Part shown: positions 18,001 to 25,140 of the stretch, piece after piece
Layout of the letters: the number at the start of each line of letters is the position of its first letter
Position numbering within the stretch: position 1 is the first letter of the stretch
DNA from: Micromonospora musae
Lineage (GTDB): Bacteria > Actinomycetota > Actinomycetes > Mycobacteriales > Micromonosporaceae
Direction: 5' to 3'
Assembly: GCF_003626635.1 (NCBI RefSeq)
Contig: NZ_RAZT01000003.1
Coordinates: 434,001-498,000 of the forward strand
Length of the DNA stretch: 64,000 nt
Notes under the pieces: model-generated
What the model saw: only the letters and a program-made list of their open reading frames with translations
Told to the model about the DNA's origin: nothing
Databases searched by the model: none
Made by a program: the position numbers and the translations under genes

Positions 18001-20554
18001 GGCGACGCCCGGTCCGGAGAGCGCCGACGACCCCGACGCGGCCGGCACCGCGGGCCCGGTCCCGGGACCGTCCACGCCCGACGCGGGAGGACCGGATTGG
18101 CCCATCCAGCCCACCGGTTCCGACACCCTCGTCGCCGCCACCGCGACCGCGGTGTCCGCACCGCCCGCCGCTCGGCCCACAGCAGCGGAGCCGGGGCTCA
18201 CTGAGCCGCTGTCCGGGGCTTCCACGCCGCCCGCCACCAAAGCCTCCGGGCAGCCGACCCGGCCGCTGCCGGAGCCCGAACTCACCCCGCCCGCCACGAC
18301 CGACCTCGGCGGACGGCCGGCGGCGGAGCCGGCCATGGCAGCGCGCCCGACCTCCGCACCGCCCGCTCCCCCGCTCCCTCCGGCACCGGCTGCCTCGGTA
18401 AGCACGCCGCCGGAGTCCGGGCCGCCGGGACCGTCCGACGGGCCGGACCCGACATCCTCGGACGCACGGGTCACTGGCGCGCGGAGCGCCACCCCGACCG
18501 ACGCTTCGCCGAGGCCGGTCGACACGACCGCACGGCCCGACGCGACGGCCCGGTCCGACGGCTCGGCGCGGCCCGACGGCTCGGCGCGGCCCGACGCGAC
18601 GGCACGGCCGGACGATTCGGCGCGGCCCGACGCGACGGCACGGCCGGACGATTCGGCGCCGGTAGACGCGACGACGGGGCCCGGCGCGGAGGGTTCCGGC
18701 CGGATGCCGCAGCCGGGCACGGCTCCGGGGTCCGCCCCGGAGCCCGCATCCCCGCCGCAGCCCGCCGTCGCTCCCGTCCCGGGGTCGGCACCGACGACCA
18801 CGCCCGGCCCCGCGTCGCCGCCGCAGCCCGCCACCGCCGCCACGCCGGTCTCCGCACCGCCGGCTCCGGTCTCCGCACCACCGACACCGCCGATCTCCGC
18901 GCCGTCCGACGGTGGGGGGCCCGGAGCCGGGTTCGCGTCGCCGTCACCCGCGGCCACTGTCGCGTCCGAGCCGGAACCCGGTCGACCGGACGAGCCGGTC
19001 TCCGCGCCACCCTCCGGCGCGACTCCCGCGCCACCCACGGCAGCGGTGACCGCGCCGCCCACCGCCCCCGACACCACGGTCACGGCCGCGCCGGTCTCCG
19101 CACCACCCGCGGCGACCGCGCCCGCCCGACCGATCTCCGCACCGCCCGCAGCGACCGCCCCCGTCTCCGCGCCACCGGCAGCGACCGCGTCCGCCCCCGT
19201 CTCCGCGCCGCCGGCGGCTACCGCCCCCGCCGCACCGGTCTCCGCGCCGAACCCTGCCGAGCAGGGCGATCCCGAGCAGGTGCTGGCGGGGTACCGGTGG
19301 CGGATCGATCCGGAGACGCTGCGGGAGATCGTGGACGATCCCGACGAGTTGCAGATCGTCCGGCGACGGCTCACCGAAAAGTTGGGTACGGCCGTCGACA
19401 ACCGGGCCCGCGCCCGGCTGCTGAGCCTCCGGGCCGTGGTGTCCCGCGTCCTCGGGGAGCTGGACGACGCCCTCGCCGACGCGCGCCTCGCCCTCACGTA
19501 CGCGGAGGCGACCGGTGAGCTGCGCCGGATCGCGCTCGCCCAGGCCCGGCTGGGTCAGGTGCTCCGCTGGCGGGGAGAGTTCGTGGAGGCCGACCAGCTC
19601 TTCGCCCGGGCCACCTCGCCCGAGTTGCCGGACCGGCTGCGCGCCGCGCTGCACGAGCACGCCGGGCGCTCCTGCGTCGACCAGGGCCGGTTCATGGAGG
19701 CGTGCCTGCACTTCGAGCGGGCGCTCGACCTGCGCGGCGCCGGGGACGCCGACCTGCTGGACCGCGTCCGGACGGCGCTCGACGCGATCGCCGAGCGTGC
19801 GGCGGAGGGCCTCGGGCCGTACCCCCGCAGCCGGGACGAGGTGCTGGAGCGGATCCAACCCCCGGTGCCGGCCCGCGACGGCGCGCTCTGGGGTTACACC
19901 GACCCGGAGGGCGAGCTGGTCGTCCCCGCCCGGTACGCGGAGACCCAGCAGTTCCGCGAGGGGTTGGCCTGGGTACGCCGTCCGGAGACCGACCGCTGGT
20001 CACTGATCGCGCTCACCGGCACCACGGTGATCGAGCCGTCGTACCTCGCGGTCCGGCCCTTCTCCGACGGGCTGGCCTGGGTGGTCCGCAACGCCGCCGA
20101 GGGCTGGCTCGCCGTCGACCCGACAGGGGACGTGGTGATTCCGCCCGGCTTCGCCGACGTACGGCCGTTCCGCCGGGGTGTGGCCGCGGTCCGCCGCGAG
20201 GGCTGGGGCGCGGTCGACCGGACCGGCCAGATCGTGGTGCCGACGCGGTACCACAGTTTCCGCACGGCGCTCGCCGACGGGCGGTACGTCGACGGCTTCA
20301 CCGACGAGGGGCTCGCCGTGATCGAGCTGGGCGGCCGGCACGGCGTGGTGGATCACACCGGCGCGGTGCTCGTGCCGCCGGTGCATCCGGCGTTGGTCGT
20401 GCATCCGGTCGCGTTCCTGGTGGGTACGGGCGCCGGACGGTGGGGCGCGCTCGACCGGCGCGGCAATCCGCTGATCGACCCGGCGCACCGCACCCAGGAG
20501 GAGGTGCTCGAGGAGATCGAGCGGCTGCTCGCCGACACCAATCCGGTGCTCTAG
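15044..20554 (+). CDS. Giant proline-rich protein with TPR-like and C-terminal WG-repeat domains
   Basis: An 1836-residue protein. Residues 1-400 are charged and rich in Arg, Asp, Glu and Tyr (many RYDD/RHEDD motifs); about 400-1400 is an Ala/Pro/Ser/Thr-rich disordered region with repeats: three 36-37-residue units around PRPGG.DRPISPAPARP, eight 6-residue units of the (A/D/G)(T/S)ARPD type, and about eleven copies of (V/I)SAPP. From about 1405 it becomes ordered: a helical TPR-like domain (EQVLAGYRWRIDPETLREI to about 1590), then five or so WG-type beta repeats (LWGYTDPEGELVVPARY, GWGAVDRTGQIVVPTRY, RWGALDRRGNPLIDP). There is no signal peptide, so it is probably cytoplasmic or membrane-associated through partners. 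ATG 15044 chosen; GTG 15014 possible. Function unknown. Confidence 0.85.
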   Translation: MSSRYADRWQDPAEPSWMVEPTHEWHPQFPGQRYPGDIGAQYTPPPRGRATVVSRAEVPPLAPTRPDGTYVGRSWTDDPTPEEEAHGRERRSGRVDGRWHDDEPYRGPHGEPGWPDERPPTRRPDPDGRTEWTDRRPRGEERGARENGWDRGTTPDSRPRRDERHPGYPPVSPAPRSPQPGWMPEPDEESTPRRHDGGWPAAPEGRLPAGGRQRYPWGHAPERDRRPDDLRHDPARHPEQGRHPDDVRGPRYDDRRHYEERPHYEERPQRPAGRPRNDDEQFRRPDHERQSQPRYEDDRAYDRGGPSRHEDDRRGQPREAAGYADPYAERRPREEVRPESYREARPRPEHEAGAARPGLDPGLRGEPRPDQRRPVEPDLPPRGAGRQEPPPWHDDARRAPGRPYPPAAAAPARDVPPSGPSASPPGGRPATPTAGRPYPAPIPPTHGNPPAHPTAPRPGGADRPISPAPARPVSPAPVPPTHHTAPPPHPAAPRPGGPDRPISPAPARPVSAAPVSPTHATPPAHPTAPRPGGPDRPISPAPARPVSAAPVSPASASPVTGPPARPGPPAPVSPAPRETRAPVRRPQDEAPPPRDGRPDVARERPTDLTRPGVERPDGHPLAGQGATDAGRGTDGDVAPGPHGAATPPLSPAPGVPRVYVPPPPSDPPAPAYRPEPQPSGGAEAWFRPARPTPDESAPATGPAEQAAEATSEPPTPTGASVAPSASGAVEGPTSDPASPPATASVAQPAQTIDEPRSAVPEPVEAAAPAAASVDAPAPASATGRSDAGQSAAAEADVPNPWAPANRGEPDPQPVAPARPHPVPGPEIPAPPVTAERSRSTADGGTPLPDVPAPDHGDDDPAVPTATIAPAATRAEPTATPPPVPAVPASGAVPATDVAVVPAEQVPASPPADLAAPVPGPAHPVSAPPAAPISAPPAAPVSAPPEAARPVPAHSPPGPATPEPSVVWTAGTETSDIPTPGTRPAGPATPGPESADDPDAAGTAGPVPGPSTPDAGGPDWPIQPTGSDTLVAATATAVSAPPAARPTAAEPGLTEPLSGASTPPATKASGQPTRPLPEPELTPPATTDLGGRPAAEPAMAARPTSAPPAPPLPPAPAASVSTPPESGPPGPSDGPDPTSSDARVTGARSATPTDASPRPVDTTARPDATARSDGSARPDGSARPDATARPDDSARPDATARPDDSAPVDATTGPGAEGSGRMPQPGTAPGSAPEPASPPQPAVAPVPGSAPTTTPGPASPPQPATAATPVSAPPAPVSAPPTPPISAPSDGGGPGAGFASPSPAATVASEPEPGRPDEPVSAPPSGATPAPPTAAVTAPPTAPDTTVTAAPVSAPPAATAPARPISAPPAATAPVSAPPAATASAPVSAPPAATAPAAPVSAPNPAEQGDPEQVLAGYRWRIDPETLREIVDDPDELQIVRRRLTEKLGTAVDNRARARLLSLRAVVSRVLGELDDALADARLALTYAEATGELRRIALAQARLGQVLRWRGEFVEADQLFARATSPELPDRLRAALHEHAGRSCVDQGRFMEACLHFERALDLRGAGDADLLDRVRTALDAIAERAAEGLGPYPRSRDEVLERIQPPVPARDGALWGYTDPEGELVVPARYAETQQFREGLAWVRRPETDRWSLIALTGTTVIEPSYLAVRPFSDGLAWVVRNAAEGWLAVDPTGDVVIPPGFADVRPFRRGVAAVRREGWGAVDRTGQIVVPTRYHSFRTALADGRYVDGFTDEGLAVIELGGRHGVVDHTGAVLVPPVHPALVVHPVAFLVGTGAGRWGALDRRGNPLIDPAHRTQEEVLEEIERLLADTNPVL
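16390..16710 (+). repeat. Three coding tandem repeats of 108-111 bp
   Basis: Within the disordered region of the giant protein. The segment GCGGCCCGGCGG recurs at 16411, 16522 and 16630, giving units of 111 and 108 bp that encode APRPGG.DRPISPAPARPVS-type modules. The second and third units are almost identical at DNA level, suggesting recent duplication. Confidence 0.85.
18524..18667 (+). repeat. Eight coding tandem repeats of 18 bp
   Basis: Inside the giant protein: consecutive 6-residue units TTARPD, ATARSD, GSARPD, GSARPD, ATARPD, DSARPD, ATARPD, DSAPVD. Adjacent units are identical or nearly so at DNA level, a likely site of length variation between strains. Confidence 0.9.
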
Positions 20555-20623
20555 CCCACAGCCGGTACACGCCGGGGGACGGCGAGGCGAGGCCCGCCGA
20601 AGATCGGGGTTAGGGTCGAGGTC

Positions 20624-21622
20624 ATGGAATTCCGTCACCTTGGCCGTTCCGGCCTGATGGTCAGCGAGATCTCGTACGGCAACTGGATCACCCACGGTTC
20701 GCAGGTCGAGGAGGACGCCGCCCTCGCCTGCGTCCGGGCCGCTCTCGACGCCGGCATCACCACCTTCGACACCGCCGACGTGTACGCCGGCACGCGGGCC
20801 GAGGAGGTGCTCGGCCGCGCCCTGAAGGGTGAGCGGCGTGAGGGCATCGAACTCTTCACCAAGGTGTACTGGCCGACCGGCCCGGGTCGCAACGACCGGG
20901 GCCTGTCCCGCAAGCACATCATGGAGTCGATCAACGGCTCGCTGCGCCGGCTGCAGACCGACTACGTGGACCTCTACCAGGCCCACCGGTACGACTACAG
21001 CACGCCGCTGGAGGAGACGATGGAGGCCTTCGCCGACGTCGTGCACTCCGGCAAGGCGCACTACATCGGCGTCTCCGAGTGGAAGGCGTCCCAGATCCGC
21101 GAGGCGCACAAGCTCGCCCGCGAGCTGAACATCTCGCTGATCTCGAACCAGCCGCAGTACTCGATGCTGTGGCGGGTCATCGAGGGCGAGGTCGTACCCA
21201 CCAGCGAGGAGCTGGGCGTCGGCCAGATCGTCTGGTCGCCGATGGCCCAGGGCGTGCTCACCGGCAAGTACCAGCCGGGTCAGCCGCCGCCCGCCGGCTC
21301 GCGCGCGACGGACGAGAAGTCGGGCGCGAACACCATCGCCCGGTTCCTCAACGACGCGGTGCTGACCCGGGTGCAGCAGCTCCGGCCGCTGGCCGAGCAG
21401 GCCGAGCTCAGCATGGCCCAGCTCGCCATCGCCTGGGTGCTGCAGAACCCGAACGTGTCGTCGGCCATCATCGGCGCGTCCCGCCCCGAGCAGGTGCACG
21501 ACAACGTGAAGGCGGCCGGCGTGAAGCTCGACGCCGACCTGCTCAAGGCGATCGACGAGATCGTCAACCCGATCACCGAGCGCGACCCGGCCAAGACCGA
21601 GAGCCCGGCGCAGCGCCCGTGA
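20624..21622 (+). CDS. Aldo/keto reductase (Kv-beta-like subgroup)
   Basis: NADPH-dependent oxidoreductase of 332 residues, TIM-barrel fold. The catalytic tetrad is visible: Asp49 in FDTADVYAG, Tyr54, Lys80 in LFTKVYW and His in YQAHRYD. The NADPH-binding end is SSAIIGASRPEQV. The opening MEFRHLGRSGLMVSEISYGNW and SPMAQGVLTGKY place it in the subgroup related to potassium-channel beta subunits and E. coli YghZ. ATG 20624. It is likely monocistronic: a hairpin follows at 21630, and the gene upstream lies 69 bp away. The natural substrate is unknown. Confidence 0.92.
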   Translation: MEFRHLGRSGLMVSEISYGNWITHGSQVEEDAALACVRAALDAGITTFDTADVYAGTRAEEVLGRALKGERREGIELFTKVYWPTGPGRNDRGLSRKHIMESINGSLRRLQTDYVDLYQAHRYDYSTPLEETMEAFADVVHSGKAHYIGVSEWKASQIREAHKLARELNISLISNQPQYSMLWRVIEGEVVPTSEELGVGQIVWSPMAQGVLTGKYQPGQPPPAGSRATDEKSGANTIARFLNDAVLTRVQQLRPLAEQAELSMAQLAIAWVLQNPNVSSAIIGASRPEQVHDNVKAAGVKLDADLLKAIDEIVNPITERDPAKTESPAQRP

Positions 21623-21629
21623 CACCCAC

Positions 21630-21665
21630 CCGGTCCGGCCGGCGCGTTCTGCCCGGCCGGACCGG
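21630..21665. terminator. Bidirectional terminator between convergent genes
   Basis: A 13-bp perfect stem (21630-21642 with 21653-21665, CCGGTCCGGCCGG and complement) with a 10-nt loop, between the aldo/keto reductase (+) and the M50 protease (-). Confidence 0.75.
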
Positions 21666-21721
21666 ACGGGTCGCCGGACGCCCGAGCGACCGGCCGCGCC
21701 GTCGCCCCGCGACGGGGCCCG

Positions 21722-22516
21722 TCAGCCCTGCCAGAAGCGGATCAGGTCGAGCCCGGCGGCGTAGAGCCAGGACGGCAGGCCGAGCAGCTCGCCGACGCTG
21801 AAGACCACGTCGAAGAACCAGCCGCTGATCCGCGGGTTCCACAGCAGCGCGAAGAGCAGGATGAAGCCGTACGGGGCGAAGAGGTCGTACATCTTGCGCC
21901 ACTGCGGGTTCAGCCAGGGCTGGATCATGTTGCCGCCGTCCAGTCCCGGCACCGGGAGCAGGTTCAGGGCGCTCGCGGTGAGCTGGAGGAACGTCAGCAA
22001 CGCCACACCGGCCCAGAACTCGATCGACCCGCCGGTACCGCTGCCGACCCTCAGCACCAGCACGAGCACGAGGGTGAAGAGCACGTTGGTGGCCGGCCCG
22101 GCGAGGCTGACCAGGGTGTGCCGCAGCCGGCCCGGGATGGCGTGCCGGTCCACCCAGACCGCGCCGCCGGGCAACCCGATGCCGCCGAGCAGCACCACGA
22201 GCACCGGCAGGGCGATGGAGAGCAGCGGGTGGCTGTACTTCAGCGGATTGAGCGTCAGGTAGCCACGGTGCGCGACGCTGCGGTCACCGGCCCGGAAGGC
22301 GACGATCGCGTGGGCGTACTCGTGCAGGCAGAGCGAGACCAGCCAGCCGGAGACCACGAATCCGAAGACGTCCAGCCGGACGTTGCCGACCTCGTTCCAG
22401 GCGAGCGCCCCGGTGGTCGCGAAGAGCGCCACCAGGGCGACGAAGACGGGGCTCGGCCGGAACGCCGCCCGCGGTACGCCGAGCACCAGGTTCTCACCCG
22501 GGCGGTCGTACGCCAT
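21722..22516 (-). CDS. M50-family (site-2 protease) membrane metallopeptidase
   Basis: A 264-residue intramembrane zinc protease with about six helices. The zinc site HEYAH (residues 65-69, in SLCLHEYAHAI) lies in a membrane segment, and the third ligand motif is NLLPVPGLDGGNM; SLAGPATNVLFT is the conserved family segment between them. No PDZ domain is present, so it belongs to the short S2P type like those of many actinomycetes, whose substrates are mostly unknown. The ATG overlaps the stop of the small upstream gene by one base (TGATG), so the two are translated together. Confidence 0.92.
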   Translation of the reverse strand: MAYDRPGENLVLGVPRAAFRPSPVFVALVALFATTGALAWNEVGNVRLDVFGFVVSGWLVSLCLHEYAHAIVAFRAGDRSVAHRGYLTLNPLKYSHPLLSIALPVLVVLLGGIGLPGGAVWVDRHAIPGRLRHTLVSLAGPATNVLFTLVLVLVLRVGSGTGGSIEFWAGVALLTFLQLTASALNLLPVPGLDGGNMIQPWLNPQWRKMYDLFAPYGFILLFALLWNPRISGWFFDVVFSVGELLGLPSWLYAAGLDLIRFWQG

Positions 22517-22716
22517 CACTCGGCCGTGGGCAGCAGGCTCATCCGGTACTCGACGCGGTCGTCCTCGACGAGCGCGACCGAGGTGACGCCGGACGACGCG
22601 AGCTCGCGCCAGACCTGACCGATCCAGGACTCGGCGTCGGCCTGGCTGCCGAACGACTCCGCCGGACCCGTCGCCGGCTGGCCGTCCGTGCCCTCGTACC
22701 GCCAGCTCCACGCCAT
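22516..22716 (-). CDS. Small hypothetical protein coupled to the M50 protease
   Basis: A 66-residue acidic protein beginning MAWSWRYEGTDGQPATGPAESF and ending YRMSLLPTAE. No signal peptide or membrane segment. ATG 22716 follows GAGGGGAGA about nine bases upstream; a longer in-frame start (22749) lacks a ribosome binding site. The TGATG overlap with the protease gene indicates co-translation, so it may assist the protease or simply share its operon. I do not recognise a named domain; the length and tryptophan-rich start recur in actinobacterial hypotheticals as far as I remember. Confidence 0.75.
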   Translation of the reverse strand: MAWSWRYEGTDGQPATGPAESFGSQADAESWIGQVWRELASSGVTSVALVEDDRVEYRMSLLPTAE

Positions 22717-22863
22717 GCCCGCGTCTCCCCTCGTCGCTGTGGTCCCCATGGGACGAACCCCCGCAAGCGTAGTCGCCCCGGCGCGCGCCGGCCGCGCCCT
22801 CGCCCCCCGCGCGGTCCTACGGGCGTCGATGACGGTCTCCGCACCGGCCGGTACGGTGGCTCG

Positions 22864-25092
22864 GTGCTGACTCGGGGAGTGGTGCTCAGCGAGCGTTACC
22901 GGCTGAGCGAACGTGTGGCGACCGGCGGAATGGGCGCGGTCTGGCGGTGCACGGATCTGCTGCTGGAACGCGAGGTGGCGGTCAAGGTGCTGCTACCGAC
23001 GCTGGTCGCCGACGCCGAGTTCACCACCCGGTTCCGGGCGGAGGCGCGGATGCTGGCCGCGCTGCGGCACCCGGGCGTCGTCGCGGTGCACGACGTCGGC
23101 CAGGCCGTCCTCGGCGACGACAGCCTGGTCGACTACCTGGTGATGGAGTACGTCGAGGGCGAGCCGCTGACCCACTGGATCGGTCGCGCCGGCCGCCTGG
23201 ACGCCGGGTCGACCATGTCGGTCGTGGCGCAGGCGGCGGAGGCGCTGCACGCCGCGCACGTCGCCGGGATCGTCCACCGCGACGTGAAGCCGGGCAACCT
23301 GCTGGTGAAGTCGGACGGGCGGGTGGTGCTGGTCGACTTCGGCATCGCCCGCTCGCGGGCCCTCTCCGGGCTCACCGCGGCCAACATCGTGCTCGGCACC
23401 GCCTCCTTCATGTCGCCCGAGCAGGCCACCGGGCAGCCGGTCTCGGCCGCCAGCGACGTGTACGCGCTGGGCGCCGTGACGTACCTCTGTCTCGCCGGGC
23501 AGCCCCCGTTCGTGGGTGAGAACCCGCTCGAGGTGGCGCTGCGCCACCAGCAGGACGAGCCGGCCCCGCTGCCGCCGGGCACCCCGCCGGCGGTGGTCGA
23601 GCTGGTGGCGCGGGCCATGGCGAAGCGCCCGGCCGACCGGTACGGCAGCGCCGCCGAGCTGGCCCGGGCGGCCGCCGAGGCGCGGCGCGGCATCCTGGCC
23701 GGCAGCGCGCACCCCGTCCCACCGCCGTGGGCGGCAGCCGGTGGGCCCGCCCAGCCGCCGGCACCGCCGGTCGCTCCCGGGGGTGTGCACCCGCCGGCCA
23801 CGCCGGTGCCGCCCCCGCCCCCGGTGCCGGAGGACCTCACCTACTTCGGGCCGGGGCCCGCGCACCCCGCCGACGGCGCCGTCCCCGCCGCTCCCGCCGG
23901 CTCGGCCGGACCCGCGGTTCCCGGTGCGCCCGACTCCACCACCCCGTCGAACGGGTACCCCGCGCCCCACCCGTCGCCGCCCGCCACCCCGGCCGGCGGG
24001 CAACCGGCCGTCGCTGTGCCGCCCGCGCCCGCGTTCCCCACGTCGCCCGGTCTTCCGCCGGCCGGCGGCCCGACCCCGCCGGCCGGCGGCCCGAACCCAC
24101 CGGCCCACGGCCCGGCCGGCGGCCCGAACCCACCGGCCCACGGCCCGGCCGGCGGCCCGAACCCACCGGCCCACGGCCCGGCCGGATTCCCCACCCCACC
24201 GGCCCACGGCCCGGCCGGATTCCCCACCCCACCCGCCGGCGGCCCCGCCGGATTCCCGGGCGGATTCGCCGGTGCGACCCCGATCGGTCAGCCCGGTCCC
24301 AGCGAGTGGCCGAACAGCCTTCCGCCGATACCGGGGCCCGAGGCCGACACCCTGGAGAACCCGGTCGGCTCCGGGTCGTCCCGCCGCCGGGTCGGGCTCA
24401 TCGGCGCCGCCGCGGCCGCCCTCGTGGCCCTGGTCGCGACGATCGGCGTGATCACGCTGCGCACCGGTGGCGAGGCCGACGACGGCGACCGGCCGCCCGC
24501 GCTGGCCGCCGAATCGGCAGCGGCGCAGGAGCAGGGGCAGGAGCCCGTGCCGGACTCCGCCGGCGCCACCCCCGACAGCCGGCCCACCGCGACTCCGCGC
24601 GGCACCGGTTCGGCGAGCCCCACGGCGAGCGCCGGCGGCTCGGCCGTCCGGACCGCCGCACCCGGCGGCGAAGAGAGCACCGAGCCGGCGGGCGGCGACG
24701 GGGACGCGCCGTCCCCGACCTCGAAGCCGACGAGCAGCAAGCCCGAGAAGCCGAACCCGTACACGGCGAACCAGGCCTGCGGTCCCGGCTACCAGGTGAT
24801 CGACTCGGCGACGCTGACCGGCGGGGACGGACGCCGCCGGGGGCGCGTCTACCTGCTCTACAACACGGGCAACGGCAACAACTGCGTCGTCACCCTGAAG
24901 GACACCGCCGTCGGCACGAAGACGACGGTCTCCGCGTACCTCGAGGTGAAGGGGCAGGACCGCACGACCGAGAGCGGCTCGTTCGACTACTACGCGGGGC
25001 CGGTAACGGCCACCGCCCCCGGGAAGTGCGTGAAGTGGGGCGGGTCGACCGGAGGCGCAAGCTACGCCAGCCCCTTCGAACACTGCGACTGA
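22864..25092 (+). CDS. Transmembrane serine/threonine protein kinase (PASTA-less, Pkn type)
   Basis: A 742-residue receptor-like kinase. The kinase domain (residues 11-275) is complete: glycine loop GGMGAVW (21-27), VAVKVL Lys41, HRDVKPGN (His138-Asp140), DFG (Asp158) and SPEQ. A Pro/Gly/Ala-rich juxtamembrane linker (about 285-505) includes five 11-residue repeats. One membrane helix lies at 510-533 (VGLIGAAAAALVALVATIG), then a Ser/Thr/Pro-rich stalk and a C-terminal extracellular domain of about 110 residues (from NPYTANQACGPGYQVID) with four Cys, probably a ligand sensor. GTG start at 22864; the gene is divergent from the protease pair. Ligand and substrates are unknown. Confidence 0.92.
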   Translation: MLTRGVVLSERYRLSERVATGGMGAVWRCTDLLLEREVAVKVLLPTLVADAEFTTRFRAEARMLAALRHPGVVAVHDVGQAVLGDDSLVDYLVMEYVEGEPLTHWIGRAGRLDAGSTMSVVAQAAEALHAAHVAGIVHRDVKPGNLLVKSDGRVVLVDFGIARSRALSGLTAANIVLGTASFMSPEQATGQPVSAASDVYALGAVTYLCLAGQPPFVGENPLEVALRHQQDEPAPLPPGTPPAVVELVARAMAKRPADRYGSAAELARAAAEARRGILAGSAHPVPPPWAAAGGPAQPPAPPVAPGGVHPPATPVPPPPPVPEDLTYFGPGPAHPADGAVPAAPAGSAGPAVPGAPDSTTPSNGYPAPHPSPPATPAGGQPAVAVPPAPAFPTSPGLPPAGGPTPPAGGPNPPAHGPAGGPNPPAHGPAGGPNPPAHGPAGFPTPPAHGPAGFPTPPAGGPAGFPGGFAGATPIGQPGPSEWPNSLPPIPGPEADTLENPVGSGSSRRRVGLIGAAAAALVALVATIGVITLRTGGEADDGDRPPALAAESAAAQEQGQEPVPDSAGATPDSRPTATPRGTGSASPTASAGGSAVRTAAPGGEESTEPAGGDGDAPSPTSKPTSSKPEKPNPYTANQACGPGYQVIDSATLTGGDGRRRGRVYLLYNTGNGNNCVVTLKDTAVGTKTTVSAYLEVKGQDRTTESGSFDYYAGPVTATAPGKCVKWGGSTGGASYASPFEHCD
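24085..24249 (+). repeat. Five coding tandem repeats of 33 bp
   Basis: In the kinase linker: three identical units (24085, 24118, 24151; core CCGAACCCACCGGCCCACGG) and two variants (24184, 24217) beginning GGATTCCCC. Each encodes 11 residues of the type GGPNPPAHGPA or GFPTPPAHGPA. The identity at DNA level indicates recent expansion. Confidence 0.92.
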
Positions 25093-25140
25093 GTCCGGGC
25101 CGGGCGGCAACCACCCCACCGACGGCCTTAAGGTACGGGC

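Noticed and set aside
17071..19497. An 808-codon minus-strand frame rich in Gly, Ala and Val
   Set aside because: It mirrors the proline-rich repeats of the giant WG-repeat gene and has no domain of its own.
25093..25140. Possible cobalamin riboswitch before cobU-cobT
   Set aside because: Only 48 bp separate the genes and no B12-box-like sequence is present.
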